A program made the position numbers and the translations under genes. A model generated the notes under the pieces. That model searched no databases. It saw nothing but the letters and a program-made list of their open reading frames with translations, and was not told where the DNA came from. A DNA stretch of 64,000 bases from Collimonas sp. OK242 (lineage in GTDB: Bacteria; Pseudomonadota; Gammaproteobacteria; Burkholderiales; Burkholderiaceae_D). Within the stretch, counting starts at the first letter, position 1; each line of letters opens with the position of its first letter. Location: positions 248,001 through 312,000 of the forward strand of contig NZ_FNOR01000001.1 of assembly GCF_900107095.1 (NCBI RefSeq), read 5' to 3'. Shown here in pieces: positions 1 through 8,760 of this stretch.

Positions 1-67
1 TGATCCGGTCCGGCGCGCCTGCCAGGTCAACAGGCCCTGGACGCAGCTTGTGAAATCGTATAAGCAA

Positions 68-94
68 GGGTGAGGAGCAATCCTCGCCCTTTTT
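68..94 (+). terminator. Rho-independent terminator of the gene upstream of folP
   Basis: A 9-bp stem (68-76 with 81-89, one G-T pair) closes a GCAA tetraloop and is followed by a T-rich run. It ends transcription entering from the left edge. In related genomes the gene before folP is ftsH, so its 3' end is probably just outside or inside bases 1-73, but no reading frame there is long enough to prove it. Confidence 0.8.
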
Positions 95-147
95 ATTTAT
101 CTTCGCACGCTTAAAATCCATTCTTTAGATCCATTCCATTTTTCAAT

Positions 148-993
148 ATGCAAGAATATTTCCAATGCGGCCGTTACCGGCTCCCGGTCAATACCCCGCA
201 AGCGCGGCCGCTGGTGATGGGTATCCTCAACATCACGCCCGATTCATTTTCCGACGGCGGACAATTTCAGTCACTTGAATTCGCCTTGTCACATGCCGAG
301 CAGATGATTGCGGACGGCGTCGATATCATCGACATAGGCGGCGAGTCGAGCCGCCCTGGCAGTCCGGCGCTATCGCTGGAAGAAGAACTGGACCGGGTCA
401 TGCCGGCCATTTACGCTCTGCGCGATTGCGGCAAACCGCTTTCCATCGATACCTATAAGCCGGCCGTAATGCGCGAAGCGCTTGCCGCCGGCGTCGACCT
501 GATCAATGACATTAACGGCTTGCGTGCTCCCGGCGCCTTGGAGGCGGTACGCGACAGTGATTGCGGCTTGTGCATCATGCACATGCAGGCAGATCCGCAA
601 ACCATGCAAATCAAGCCGGAATACCAGGATGTCGTGGCAGAAGTCAGCGCTTTCTTGCTGGAGCGGGTGGCGGTGCTGGAACTGGCAGGGATAGCGCGAA
701 ATCGTATCAGCATCGATCCGGGCTTTGGCTTTGGCAAGACCTTGGCGCATAATGTTGCCTTGTTGCAAAGCATGGGAGATATTCAACGTGCGCTGGATTT
801 GCCTTTGCTGGCGGGAATCTCGCGCAAAACCATGCTGGGGGAGTTGACCGGCAAACCGGTGGAGCGGCGCCTTGCGGGTAGTCTTGCGGCGGCTTTGGCG
901 GCGGTTTCACAGGGTGCTAAGATGGTCCGGGTGCATGACGTGGCGGAGACGGTAGACGCGCTCAAGGTATGGCAGGCGGCGCAGCGGAAATAA
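148..993 (+). CDS. folP: Dihydropteroate synthase
   Basis: Condenses 6-hydroxymethyl-7,8-dihydropterin diphosphate with p-aminobenzoate to give dihydropteroate in folate synthesis; cytoplasmic TIM barrel and the sulfonamide target. The 281-residue length matches the family. Visible motifs are the pterin-binding signature MGILNITPDSFSDGG near residues 24-38, DIIDIGGESSRPG near 59-71, DPGFGFGKT near 191-199 and the sulfonamide-loop region GISRKTML. There is no good Shine-Dalgarno before this ATG, but no better start lies nearby. A terminator at 68-94 separates it from the gene to the left. glmM follows about 65 bp downstream with no terminator between, so folP-glmM is likely one transcript, an arrangement common in proteobacteria. 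Confidence 0.96.
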   Translation: MQEYFQCGRYRLPVNTPQARPLVMGILNITPDSFSDGGQFQSLEFALSHAEQMIADGVDIIDIGGESSRPGSPALSLEEELDRVMPAIYALRDCGKPLSIDTYKPAVMREALAAGVDLINDINGLRAPGALEAVRDSDCGLCIMHMQADPQTMQIKPEYQDVVAEVSAFLLERVAVLELAGIARNRISIDPGFGFGKTLAHNVALLQSMGDIQRALDLPLLAGISRKTMLGELTGKPVERRLAGSLAAALAAVSQGAKMVRVHDVAETVDALKVWQAAQRK

Positions 994-1058
994 GTAAGCT
1001 GTAATACCCAAGCCGCAATATGGCAGTGATTGACTAGAGAATTTGAATGAAGGCTGAG

Positions 1059-2396
1059 ATGACAAGAAAATATTTTGGTACCGATGGCGTGCGCGGTCGT
1101 GTCGGCGTAGCGCCGATTACACCGGATTTTGTGATGAGACTGGGTTACGCCGCCGGCAAAGTGCTGGCGCAGGAAAAATCGGGCGCCGCCAGGCCGACGG
1201 TGCTGATCGGCAAAGATACCCGGGTCTCGGGCTATATGCTGGAAGCTGCATTGGAAGCCGGTTTTGCCGCCGCCGGCGTCGACGTGATGCTGGCCGGGCC
1301 GATGCCGACGCCGGCGATTGCCTACCTGACGCGCGCGCTGCGTTTGTCGGCTGGCGTGGTGATTTCGGCATCGCATAATCCGTATGAAGATAACGGTATC
1401 AAGTTCTTTTCGGCGCAGGGCAACAAATTGCCGGACGCAGTGGAAACCGCGATCGAGGCTGCTCTGGAGTTGCCGATGGAGTGCGTGGCCTCCGACAAGC
1501 TGGGCAAGGCAAGGCGCCTGGATGACGCTGCCGGACGTTATATCGAATTTTGCAAAAGCACTTTCCCCAACGAACTCGACTTGCGCGGGTTGGCCATCGT
1601 GGTCGATAGCGCCCATGGAGCGGCGTATCATATTGCGTCGCACGTATTCCATGAGCTGGGAGCTGAAGTCATTTCCATCGGCAACCAGCCGAACGGTTTC
1701 AACATCAATGCCGGCTTTGGCGCCACTGCGCCGGACGCGCTGGCGCTGGCGGTGCGCTCCAACCGCGCGGATATCGGAATTGCGCTGGACGGCGACGCCG
1801 ATCGCCTGGTGATGGTGGATGACAGCGGCCGCATTTATAATGGCGACGAGCTGCTGTATGTGATGGTGAAGGACCGCTTGAAGATCGGCCCGGTAAAAGG
1901 TGCTGTCGGCACCTTGATGACGAATATGGCGCTGGAAGTGGCGTTCCGCAAAATGGGTGTTGAGTTCGCCCGCGCCAACGTCGGCGATCGCTATGTGCTG
2001 GAAGTGATGAAAGAGCGCGGCTGGATCCTCGGCGGCGAGGGCTCAGGCCATCTTCTGTGCCTGGATAAGCATACTACCGGCGACGGCATCATATCGGCCT
2101 TGCAGGTCTTGTCGGCACTAAAGCGCAACGGGGAAACGCTAGCGCAATTGACCGCCGATATCGCACTTTATCCGCAAACCTTGATCAATAAGAAGGTCGG
2201 CGCGGGCTTCGACTGGAAGAACAGCCCGGCGATGGTGGCAGAGAAAGAAGCTGTTGAGCAGGAGCTCGGCGATGACGGACGCGTGTTGATCCGGGCTTCC
2301 GGCACCGAACCGCTGATACGCGTCATGGTTGAAGCCAAGGATGCAGATCTGGCGCAAACGATGGCGCGCCGGATTGCCGATAAGGTGTCTACCTGA
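1059..2396 (+). CDS. glmM: Phosphoglucosamine mutase
   Basis: Interconverts glucosamine-6-phosphate and glucosamine-1-phosphate on the route to UDP-GlcNAc, feeding peptidoglycan and lipopolysaccharide. I chose the ATG at 1059, not the in-frame one at 1047: it gives the family-typical start [13 protein letters not shown], 445 residues as in E. coli, and has GAAGG about 8 nt upstream. The phosphoserine loop SASHNP is at about residues 103-108, and the metal-binding loop DGDADR is present near 240. The C-terminal sugar-phosphate loop RASGTEP is intact. phoB begins only about 46 bp downstream without a terminator. In many Burkholderiales pstSCAB-phoU sits in that gap; here it does not. Confidence 0.96.
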   Translation: MTRKYFGTDGVRGRVGVAPITPDFVMRLGYAAGKVLAQEKSGAARPTVLIGKDTRVSGYMLEAALEAGFAAAGVDVMLAGPMPTPAIAYLTRALRLSAGVVISASHNPYEDNGIKFFSAQGNKLPDAVETAIEAALELPMECVASDKLGKARRLDDAAGRYIEFCKSTFPNELDLRGLAIVVDSAHGAAYHIASHVFHELGAEVISIGNQPNGFNINAGFGATAPDALALAVRSNRADIGIALDGDADRLVMVDDSGRIYNGDELLYVMVKDRLKIGPVKGAVGTLMTNMALEVAFRKMGVEFARANVGDRYVLEVMKERGWILGGEGSGHLLCLDKHTTGDGIISALQVLSALKRNGETLAQLTADIALYPQTLINKKVGAGFDWKNSPAMVAEKEAVEQELGDDGRVLIRASGTEPLIRVMVEAKDADLAQTMARRIADKVST

Positions 2397-2442
2397 GTGT
2401 CCGCTTAATTATCGACTGCCTACTGAATAGAGTTAATTGCCG

Positions 2443-3141
2443 ATGTCGAAATTTCAAACCCACATTTTGATTGTCGAAGATGAACCCGGCATCGCCGAGC
2501 TATTGCGCTTCACGCTCGATGACGCCGGCTTTTCCTGCGAGATTGCGTATAGCGCCAATGAGGCGCGGCAAGCGATCACCGGCATCTTGCCCAAGGCCGT
2601 GCTGCTGGACTGGATGCTGCCCGACACCTCCGGCCTGGCGTTATTGCAGGAATGGCGCAGCCAGCCGCGTAGCGCTACCTTGCCGGTCATCATGCTGACC
2701 GCCAAGGGCATGGATGAGGACAAGGTGCGCGGACTCAATGCGGGCGCCGACGATTACGTTACCAAACCGTTTTCACCCAAGGAGTTGATTGCACGGATTC
2801 AAGCGCTGTTAAGGCGCAAGATACCGGAGCTCGGGCAAAGTCTGCTTAGCCACGGTTTGATTCAGATCGATACCGATCGTTATCAGGTCACCGTCGATAG
2901 CCAGGAAATCGAACTGGATCAGGCCGAGTTCAAATTGCTGCGTTTCCTGGTGGCGCATCCGGACCGTATTTTTTCGCGTGCGCAACTGCTCGATAAAGTC
3001 TGGGGCGATCATACGTTCATCGAAGAACGCACGGTCGACGTGCACATCATGCGCCTGCGTAAATCGCTTGGCCTCGCCGCCGATTACGTCAAAACCGTGC
3101 GCGGCGTCGGCTACAAACTCAACGCCGAGCCCGCAGCGTGA
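2443..3141 (+). CDS. phoB: Phosphate regulon response regulator PhoB
   Basis: OmpR/PhoB-type transcription factor of 232 residues. The receiver domain (residues 1-120) has acidic residues EDE near 12-14, phospho-acceptor Asp56 in VLLDWMLPD, a Thr near 86 and Lys108 in TKPF. The winged-helix DNA-binding domain occupies about 130-230 and ends with the typical VRGVGYKL. A TTG six bases upstream is in frame, but ATG at 2443 is the conventional start. The stop codon overlaps the phoR GTG start by 4 bp, so the two are translationally coupled. PhoB identity rests on overall resemblance and the PhoR partner. I see no Pho box in the short glmM-phoB gap, so it may depend on the folP-glmM transcript. 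Confidence 0.92.
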   Translation: MSKFQTHILIVEDEPGIAELLRFTLDDAGFSCEIAYSANEARQAITGILPKAVLLDWMLPDTSGLALLQEWRSQPRSATLPVIMLTAKGMDEDKVRGLNAGADDYVTKPFSPKELIARIQALLRRKIPELGQSLLSHGLIQIDTDRYQVTVDSQEIELDQAEFKLLRFLVAHPDRIFSRAQLLDKVWGDHTFIEERTVDVHIMRLRKSLGLAADYVKTVRGVGYKLNAEPAA

Positions 3142-4457
3142 CAAGAGCTGCGGCCAGTAGCCGCAACGCGCGCGCATTCTGGGTGCCGGCGCTGCTCTGG
3201 TTTGGTTTGCTGGCGCTGGTTGCGGCGGCGGTAGCGGCCATTTACGGCGCCATCATCGGACTGGTGTTCTTTAGTTTGTCGCTGGCGGCATTATTGTTCC
3301 TGCAGATGTGGTCGCTATATCAAATCGAATGCTGGCTGGATGCTCCTGTCGGCGCCCGGCGGCCGAAAACCTGGGGCTTATGGGCGCATGCATTCACCGC
3401 GCTGGAAGATATCCGGCTGGAGGATGAGCGCTCGCGCAGCGAGATGGCGGAGTGGCTGGCGCGTTTTCGGCAAGCCATGAGTTTGCTGCCGGACGGGGTG
3501 GTGATCGTCGACGGCGTGATGCATCTGGAGTGGTGCAACCCGGCGGCGCAAAGCCACCTGGGCCTGGATCTGAAGCGCGACGAAGGGCGTTTGCTGACCA
3601 ACCTGATACGCTCTCCTGATTTCGTCGATTACATGTTGTCAGGCCGCTTCGAGCAGCCATTGCCCTTCATGCATCACGATAGAAAAATTCTGGTGCAACT
3701 GATTTCCTTCGAAAGCCGGCGCCAGATTCTGGTCACTCACGATGTGACGCAAAATGAAAAAACGGATACCATGCGGCGCGATTTCATCGCCAATGCATCG
3801 CATGAGCTGCGTACTCCGCTGACGGTCATCAACGGCTTTCTAGAACACGCGCTGAGCAGCGAAATGAGCGAGGAAACCCGCCAGCGCCAGCTGCATCTGA
3901 TGGCCGAGCAGGGACAGCGCATGCAACGGCTGGTGGCCGATATGCTGACCTTGACCAGGCTGGAGTCCCTGCTGCAGCCGCCGTCCAGCGACGCGGTGCG
4001 CATCAAGCCGCTGCTGAACCGCATAGTGGAGGAGGCCAGGGCCTTATCCGGCGGCAAGCACCATATCACCTTGCAAGCGCAGGAAATCGATCTCAAGGGC
4101 AATCATGACGAGCTGGAAAGCGCGTTTGCCAATCTGCTCTCGAATGCGGTTCGTTATACGCCAGACGGTGGACGCATCGATGTTAGCTGGGGCATGGAAA
4201 ACGACTGCGCAAGTTTGACCGTGGTCGATGACGGCATCGGCATCGCAGCGGAACATCTGAGCCGGCTTACCGAGCGTTTCTACCGCGTCGACAAAACGCG
4301 CTCGCGCGCTACGCAAGGAACCGGCCTCGGCCTGGCGATCGTGAAACATGTTTTACTGCGCCATCGCGGTCGCCTTGAAATCACTTCGGAATATGGCAAG
4401 GGCAGTCGTTTTAAAGTAAGTTTTCAGCGTGCGCAATTAGCGTTGCGGCAGGATTGA
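3138..4457 (+). CDS. phoR: Phosphate regulon sensor histidine kinase PhoR
   Basis: Membrane histidine kinase of 439 residues, starting at GTG overlapping the phoB stop (GTGA). Two hydrophobic segments lie at about residues 14-40 and 40-58 with almost no periplasmic loop, as in PhoR. A PAS-like region follows (about 105-200), then the dimerisation/phosphoacceptor helix with His222 in ASHELRTPL. The HATPase domain carries N-box SNAVRYTP, G1 DDGIGI and G2 GTGLGLA. The minimal periplasmic part supports the PhoR model, in which the signal comes through PstSCAB-PhoU rather than by direct ligand binding. Those partners are not encoded next to it. phoR is the last gene before an AT-rich non-coding stretch. 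Confidence 0.92.
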   Translation: MTRAAASSRNARAFWVPALLWFGLLALVAAAVAAIYGAIIGLVFFSLSLAALLFLQMWSLYQIECWLDAPVGARRPKTWGLWAHAFTALEDIRLEDERSRSEMAEWLARFRQAMSLLPDGVVIVDGVMHLEWCNPAAQSHLGLDLKRDEGRLLTNLIRSPDFVDYMLSGRFEQPLPFMHHDRKILVQLISFESRRQILVTHDVTQNEKTDTMRRDFIANASHELRTPLTVINGFLEHALSSEMSEETRQRQLHLMAEQGQRMQRLVADMLTLTRLESLLQPPSSDAVRIKPLLNRIVEEARALSGGKHHITLQAQEIDLKGNHDELESAFANLLSNAVRYTPDGGRIDVSWGMENDCASLTVVDDGIGIAAEHLSRLTERFYRVDKTRSRATQGTGLGLAIVKHVLLRHRGRLEITSEYGKGSRFKVSFQRAQLALRQD

Positions 4458-4477
4458 TTGGGTTTGCAAATTAGTTT

Positions 4478-4513
4478 GTAAATAATTTCGTAAATAATTT
4501 CGTAAATGATTTT
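4478..4513. repeat. 12-bp tandem repeat, three copies
   Basis: GTAAATAATTTC at 4478-4489 and 4490-4501 is repeated exactly, then a third copy at 4502-4513 differs at two positions. It lies 20 bp after the phoR stop codon. No function is evident; it could be replication slippage or a protein-binding array. Confidence 0.85.
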
Positions 4514-4601
4514 GAAGCAGTGATTTGGATAATGCATCGCGTTTTTTCATTGTTTTGCTGATGTTTTAAGCAGAAGTAAAAGAAGAGATAAATTTTTAAT
4601 G

Positions 4602-4630
4602 AAATATGCGATTTTCTCTCGCATATTTTT
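4602..4630 (+). terminator. Probable terminator after phoBR
   Basis: A perfect 9-bp stem (4602-4610 with 4620-4628, AAATATGCG arm) with a 9-nt loop, ending in a short T run. The stem is AT-rich, so it is a weak candidate. Confidence 0.5.
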
Positions 4631-4741
4631 CTAAATTCTGGTCTAATTCGTCTCTCAAGTTTTTCAGCAGATAAGCTTTTGGCGGTGCCGTTATTGGGTT
4701 GGTTTTTGCAGCAAAATTTCAAAATTTTCCTGTATAAAAAT

Positions 4742-4770
4742 TTGACAAAAATCGGAATACTGTTTATTAT
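4742..4770 (+). promoter_or_regulatory. Sigma-70 promoter of tRNA-Pro
   Basis: TTGACA (4742-4747), a 17-bp spacer and TATTAT (4765-4770). The predicted start falls a few bases before the mature tRNA 5' end at 4780, so the primary transcript would have a very short leader. Confidence 0.8.
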
Positions 4771-4779
4771 CTTGCTTCT

Positions 4780-4856
4780 CGGAGTGTAGCGCAGCCCGGT
4801 AGCGCACCTGGTTTGGGACCAGGGGGTCCAAGGTTCGAATCCTTGTACTCCGACCA
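4780..4856 (+). tRNA. tRNA-Pro (UGG)
   Basis: A 77-nt cloverleaf with acceptor arms 4780-4786 and 4846-4852 and CCA encoded at 4854-4856. The anticodon stem CCTGG/CCAGG encloses loop TTTGGGA, giving anticodon TGG at 4814-4816, which reads CCA and probably other Pro codons. The T-loop is GGTTCGAATCC. It has its own near-consensus promoter and is followed by a terminator. Confidence 0.97.
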
Positions 4857-4865
4857 AAAAATAAG

Positions 4866-4892
4866 CGGGTTGTCTTCGGACAGCCCGTTTTT
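4866..4892 (+). terminator. Terminator after tRNA-Pro
   Basis: A 9-bp stem (4866-4874 with 4879-4887) capped by a UUCG tetraloop and followed by a T run. It separates tRNA-Pro from tRNA-Arg, so the two are probably transcribed independently. Confidence 0.88.
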
Positions 4893-4970
4893 CATTTGTG
4901 GTTGATGAAAATCAATCACGGCACTTGAAGATCTCGCGATCGGAATCAAAGCATCACTTGGCGCATGAAT

Positions 4971-5047
4971 CCGGCCGTAGCTCAACTGGATAGAGCATTC
5001 GGCTTCTACCCGAAATGTTGGGGGTTCGATTCCCTCCGGCCGGACCA
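4971..5047 (+). tRNA. tRNA-Arg (UCU)
   Basis: A 77-nt cloverleaf: acceptor CCGGCCG (4971-4977) pairs with CGGCCGG before A-CCA, which ends at 5047. Anticodon stem TTCGG/CCGAA encloses CTTCTAC, giving TCT at 5005-5007, the reader of the rare AGA codon. The T-loop GGTTCGATTCC is present. Confidence 0.96.
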
Positions 5048-5523
5048 GTTTTCTGCCTATCCTCACCGCACTATCCTGTAGTCAAATTCCATATTTGCAA
5101 TATTTCGTCTGCGACATAAACATGTTCGCGGATTTCTTCTGTCCGTTTTGCTTTTCTGAAATTCTCTCTCATTCAAGTCAGGCGCACGCTTATTGGCTGA
5201 TTTGTCCGGCCAATCTCGTGCTGTGTTGCTGGTATTTTTATGACGCGCCTGAGCCTCGCTGCAGGCCGTAGCGCAGATAACCCCATCTCGACCTGAGCAG
5301 AGCGTATGACTGAATCCGGGAGAGTTGCATGACGTCTAAATCCGCTGCGGATCGCGTTCATGTCAGGGAAATGCTGGTGTGGCGAATTTGCTGGATGGCA
5401 TGTCGATGAGAACGCTTTTCTTGGCCTCATCGATATGCGCTATTTGTTACGCGGGGTATTCGGCGATGCCGCTTGATGCGGCATCGCACTGGTTTTAGCG
5501 CGGATTGGTTTGCTTAGTCAGGC
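5048..5523. other. Gene-free stretch between tRNA-Arg and rhlE
   Basis: About 475 bases. Frames on both strands are short, lack ribosome binding sites and resemble no family I know; a Cys-rich 49-codon plus-strand frame at 5122-5271 is not supported. The only clear structure is the inverted repeat at 5463-5487 just past the rhlE stop codon. Confidence 0.6.
5463..5487 (-). terminator. Perfect inverted repeat downstream of rhlE
   Basis: A perfect 10-bp stem GCGATGCCGC (5463-5472 with 5478-5487) and 5-nt loop, about 37 bp beyond the rhlE stop on the minus strand. It lacks a T run on that strand, so it may stabilise the mRNA 3' end or be an imperfect terminator. Confidence 0.5.
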
Positions 5524-6867
5524 TTAGCGACCGCGTCCGCCCGAGCGGCGCGGAGCCGCGGGACGTGCTTGGGTTCCACTAGCGCCGCCATGGCCGCGGG
5601 AAGGGCCCTGGGCTGGTTTAGCGCCGGGTGCCGCGCCTTGCGAACGTCCGCGTCCGCCGCCACCGCCGGCGCCACGATTGCCGCCGCCACCGCTACGCAG
5701 TTGTATCGGCTGGGCACGTGCGTTAGGATCCGGTTCAAAACCGGCAACCACTTCTTTCGGCAACTCGCGCTTGATCAGTTTCTCGATGTCTTTCAACATC
5801 TGGTGCTCATCCACGCACACCAGCGATACCGCTTCACCGGTGGCGCCGGCGCGGCCGGTACGGCCGATCCGGTGGACGTAGTCTTCCGGCACGTTAGGCA
5901 GGTCATAGTTGACCACGTGCGGCAGTTGATCGATGTCGATGCCGCGCGCGGCGATATCGGTTGCTACCAGCACCTGCAGGCTGCCATCCTTGAACTCGGC
6001 CAGCGCGCGGGTGCGTGCCGACTGGCTCTTGTTGCCGTGGATCGCCATGCCGCTGATGCCGTCTTTTTCCAGTTGCTCGACCAGTTTGTTGGCGCCGTGC
6101 TTGGTGCGGGTAAATACCAGCACTTGCGACCATTGATGGGTCTTGATCAAATGCGCCAGCAGCGGGTGCTTGCGGTCGCGATCGACCGGGTGAATCTTTT
6201 GCTGGATCACTTCCACCGTGGAATTGCGGCGCGCTACTTCGATCATGGCCGGCGAGTTCAGCAAATTGTCGGCGAGGATCTTGATTTCGTCCGAGAAGGT
6301 GGCGGAGAACAGCAGGTTCTGGCGCTTCTTCGGCAGTACCGCAAGAATCTTCTTGATGTCGCGGATAAAGCCCATGTCCAGCATGCGGTCAGCTTCGTCC
6401 AGGATCAGGATTTCCACGTGGTTCAGATTGACGGTGCCTTGCTGCATATGATCCAGCAGGCGGCCCGGAGTGCATACCAGGATATCAACGCCATGCTTGA
6501 GCACCTTGATTTGCGGATTGATGCCGACGCCGCCAAAAATGACGGCCGAGGTCAGCTTCAGATACTTGCCGTAGAGGCGAACGCTCTCTTCGACTTGTGC
6601 CGCCAGTTCGCGCGTCGGCGTCAGCACCAGCGCACGGATCGGACGTTGGCTGCCGGTCGGGTTGGTAGCCGAGGTCGACAGGCGATGCAGCACGGGCAGG
6701 GTAAAGCCGGCGGTCTTGCCGGTGCCGGTCTGGGCGCCGGCCAGCAAATCGCCGCCCGCCAATACCGCAGGAATGGCCTGGGTCTGGATCGGGGTAGGGG
6801 TGGTGTATCCATGTTCGGTTACGGCACGAACGATGGCTTCGGACAAGCCGAGTTCAGAAAAAGACAT
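5524..6867 (-). CDS. rhlE: DEAD-box ATP-dependent RNA helicase, RhlE type
   Basis: RNA helicase of 447 residues, probably acting in ribosome assembly or RNA turnover in the cold. Motifs in order: Q-motif around [10 protein letters not shown] (24-33), Walker A AQTGTGKT (45-52), PTRELA (84-89), DEAD (157-160), SAT (188-190), and [10 protein letters not shown] in the second RecA domain. After the core (about residue 380) comes a basic, Gly/Arg-rich tail with GGGGG runs and RG dipeptides, typical of RhlE tails that bind RNA nonspecifically. The gene stands alone, with a 319-bp upstream region carrying a small hairpin and a 10-bp inverted repeat after its stop. RhlE is preferred over SrmB or DbpA because of the MSFSELGL start and tail composition. 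Confidence 0.92.
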   Translation of the reverse strand: MSFSELGLSEAIVRAVTEHGYTTPTPIQTQAIPAVLAGGDLLAGAQTGTGKTAGFTLPVLHRLSTSATNPTGSQRPIRALVLTPTRELAAQVEESVRLYGKYLKLTSAVIFGGVGINPQIKVLKHGVDILVCTPGRLLDHMQQGTVNLNHVEILILDEADRMLDMGFIRDIKKILAVLPKKRQNLLFSATFSDEIKILADNLLNSPAMIEVARRNSTVEVIQQKIHPVDRDRKHPLLAHLIKTHQWSQVLVFTRTKHGANKLVEQLEKDGISGMAIHGNKSQSARTRALAEFKDGSLQVLVATDIAARGIDIDQLPHVVNYDLPNVPEDYVHRIGRTGRAGATGEAVSLVCVDEHQMLKDIEKLIKRELPKEVVAGFEPDPNARAQPIQLRSGGGGNRGAGGGGGRGRSQGAAPGAKPAQGPSRGHGGASGTQARPAAPRRSGGRGR

Positions 6868-7186
6868 GACAACTCAATAGAATAATATCGGCCTGTCGCC
6901 TTTTATAAGGCGCCAGTCGCAGGCAAACGGGATTAGAGGAGATTGGAGTCGTTTCGACTCCCGGGAGGCTGTCAGCCTCCTTAACAGCAGCATTTGACTG
7001 GAGAATGTGCTGTGTCGCCGGAGAGTATAACAACGGCGCGCTACAGGCAAGCAATTCCGGCGTGTTATCCACTATCGCGGGGCTATGCGGGCTGTACGCC
7101 ATGAAATCCGGGTTGGCGATCCGCTTGGGATGTAAGGCGGATCGCCATTTGATGAATGCGTGCCAGGCAAACGCCGGTTGGTCGGA
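6868..7186. other. Gene-free stretch between rhlE and the VOC gene
   Basis: About 320 bases. It holds the rhlE leader with a 7-bp perfect hairpin (6964-6970 with 6974-6980, loop GTC), and the region after the VOC stop with a perfect 10-bp inverted repeat (7115-7124 with 7137-7146, GGCGATCCGC arm, 12-nt loop). The latter may end VOC transcription although it lacks a T run. An 82-codon minus-strand frame here is not convincing as a gene. Confidence 0.55.
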
Positions 7187-7645
7187 TTATTTCATGGCGG
7201 CAGCGGCGCGCTCGCGTATTTCTTCTTCCGAGTAGTCGGCGATATGCGTGCTTACGGTCCAGACGTGGCCGAATGGATCTTTCAGGGTGCCGGAGCGGTC
7301 GCCATAAAACTGGTCCTGCAGTGGCCGCAACTCAGTGCCGCCGGCTGCGATTGCCTGCGGGTAAAGTACATTCGCATTGTCTACGTACAGCACAATGCTG
7401 ACGCCGGCTCCGCCCAGCGTTTTCGGGCTGCGGATTTCCATCTCCGGGCATTCGTCGGCCAGCATGATGTGGGAGTCTCCGATTTTAATTTCTGCGTGCC
7501 CGATTCTTTTATCGGGGCCTTCCATGCGCAGTACTTCCACAGCGTTGAAAGCTTTTTGATAAAACGCGATGGCCTTGGCGGCGCCGTCTACAACAAGATA
7601 GGGGGTGACGGATGTGTAACCGTCCGGAATTGGTTTGACTGCCAT
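7187..7645 (-). CDS. VOC-family (glyoxalase/PhnB-like) protein
   Basis: Small cytoplasmic protein of the vicinal oxygen chelate superfamily, 152 residues from the ATG at 7645. That start has AGGAG seven bases upstream, so the 13-residue upstream extension is rejected. It begins with YTSVTPYLVVDGAAKAIAFYQKAF, the usual first beta-alpha unit, has GHAEIKIGDSHIMLAD in the middle and ends with DPFGHVWTVSTH, where the second metal ligand region lies. This PhnB/YdcJ-like subgroup is often annotated as bleomycin-resistance or glyoxalase protein, but substrate cannot be inferred. It is monocistronic between rhlE and suhB, and the 161-bp gap to suhB shows no obvious terminator. Confidence 0.85.
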   Translation of the reverse strand: MAVKPIPDGYTSVTPYLVVDGAAKAIAFYQKAFNAVEVLRMEGPDKRIGHAEIKIGDSHIMLADECPEMEIRSPKTLGGAGVSIVLYVDNANVLYPQAIAAGGTELRPLQDQFYGDRSGTLKDPFGHVWTVSTHIADYSEEEIRERAAAAMK

Positions 7646-7806
7646 ATTGTTCTCCTGCGTGAGATCGTTGTTGAGAGTGTCCAATTACGCTGATGCGCAT
7701 GAATTGTAGTCTCTGGCCTACGCAGTTGAAATGACAAAAAGCGGAGTTTTTATTGCTCGCAGCAAGGGAAGTTTCCCCTTGTGCTGGCAATTAACTGACA
7801 ACTAGT

Positions 7807-8610
7807 TTATTTTTTGGCAAACGGCGACAGTAAACCAACCATTTGCGCAAACACCTTCGGGCTGCCCGCTAGCACGTCACCCTTGTACAAATAATCGGAT
7901 TCGCCGGTGAAATCGCCGACGATCCCGCCCGATTCGCTGATCAGCAACGAGCCGGCAGCGATATCCCAAGGCTTCAGGCCTTTTTCAAAGAAGCCGTCAA
8001 GGCGGCCGGCGGCGACATACGCCAGGTCGAGGGCGGCAGCGCCGGGGCGGCGCAGGCCGGCGCAGCTTTGCGTCATGATGCGGAACATTTTCATGTACTC
8101 GTCCATCGCCGGACCTTCGGTTTCACGGAACGGGAAGCCGGTGCCGATCAGGGCGTCGGCAATCTTGTCGCGCTTGCCGACGCGAATCCGTTTTTCGTTC
8201 AGATAAGCGCCGGAACCCTTGGTGGCGGTGAACAAGTCGTTGCGGGTCGGGTCGTAGACCACGGCTTGGGTGATCTGGCCGCGGTGTTGCAATGCGATCG
8301 ACACGCAGTATTGCGGGAAGCCGTGGATAAAATTGGTCGTGCCATCGAGCGGATCAATGATCCAGACGTTTTCGTTGTCGTCGTGCAGATTGGCGGAAGC
8401 GCCGGATTCTTCGGCCAGGATGGCGTGGTCCGGGTAGGCATTCTTCAATACATCAATGATCGCTGCTTCAGCAGCCTGGTCGACTTCGGTAACAAAATCG
8501 TTATGCTGTTTTTTTGTTACTTTCAGCAAATCGAGGTCGAAAGAAGCGCGCGAGATAACCTTGGCGCCGTTACGGGCGGCCTTGATGGCCGTATTGAGCA
8601 TTGGATGCAT
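7807..8610 (-). CDS. suhB: Inositol-1-monophosphatase SuhB
   Basis: Mg-dependent phosphatase of the IMPase/FBPase fold, 267 residues as in E. coli SuhB. The start MHPMLNTA matches the E. coli N-terminus. Metal-binding motifs are LAEESG (about 66-71) and [15 protein letters not shown] (about 82-96), and the C-terminal motif [15 protein letters not shown] is intact. Beyond hydrolysing inositol phosphates, SuhB in E. coli joins the rRNA antitermination complex with Nus factors; the same role here is inferred from similarity. It is transcribed away from trmJ, a pairing common in Beta- and Gammaproteobacteria, and the 150-bp gap must hold both promoters. Confidence 0.95.
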   Translation of the reverse strand: MHPMLNTAIKAARNGAKVISRASFDLDLLKVTKKQHNDFVTEVDQAAEAAIIDVLKNAYPDHAILAEESGASANLHDDNENVWIIDPLDGTTNFIHGFPQYCVSIALQHRGQITQAVVYDPTRNDLFTATKGSGAYLNEKRIRVGKRDKIADALIGTGFPFRETEGPAMDEYMKMFRIMTQSCAGLRRPGAAALDLAYVAAGRLDGFFEKGLKPWDIAAGSLLISESGGIVGDFTGESDYLYKGDVLAGSPKVFAQMVGLLSPFAKK

Positions 8611-8760
8611 GGTCGGGTTCCGTTAAAATGGCGGCACTGTGCCAACCGGGAACAGGACCACCTATATGAATGAGAATGAACGAAGCGGACGTTTCAGGTG
8701 AGTATTTTGATAAATAAACAACTTTTTGTAAAGAAAGTCCACGTAATGGCGCTATTTTAA

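Larger units (their letters stand above)
4458..4779. other. AT-rich gene-free stretch between phoR and tRNA-Pro
   Basis: About 320 bases without a credible gene and visibly more AT-rich than the rest of the window. It holds a near-threefold 12-bp direct repeat (4478-4513), a hairpin that could end phoBR transcription (4602-4630) and the tRNA-Pro promoter (4742-4770). A minus-strand frame of 128 codons here begins inside the tRNA antisense and is not a gene. Confidence 0.7.

Noticed and set aside
1-73. Possible 3' end of ftsH at the left edge
   Set aside because: Two of three frames are open for only 17-24 codons and none shows an identifiable FtsH C-terminus, so no CDS is called.
4471-4857. 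128-codon minus-strand frame after phoR
   Set aside because: It begins in the antisense of tRNA-Pro (giving the familiar GFEPWTPWSQTRCATGLRY artefact) and continues through AT-rich non-coding sequence.
4767-5066. 99-codon minus-strand frame over both tRNAs
   Set aside because: It is antisense to tRNA-Arg and tRNA-Pro (GIEPPTFRVEAE artefact peptide).
5122-5271. Cys-rich 49-codon plus-strand frame with CPFC in the tRNA-Arg/rhlE gap
   Set aside because: No ribosome binding site, no recognisable family and no codon-usage support.
5173-5430. 85-codon minus-strand frame before rhlE terminus
   Set aside because: No start signal and composition looks random; probably non-coding.
5569-6885. 438-codon plus-strand frame covering rhlE
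   Set aside because: Shadow of the DEAD-box helicase gene.
6854-7102. 82-codon minus-strand frame overlapping the rhlE start
   Set aside because: Covers the rhlE start region and leader hairpin, without family resemblance.
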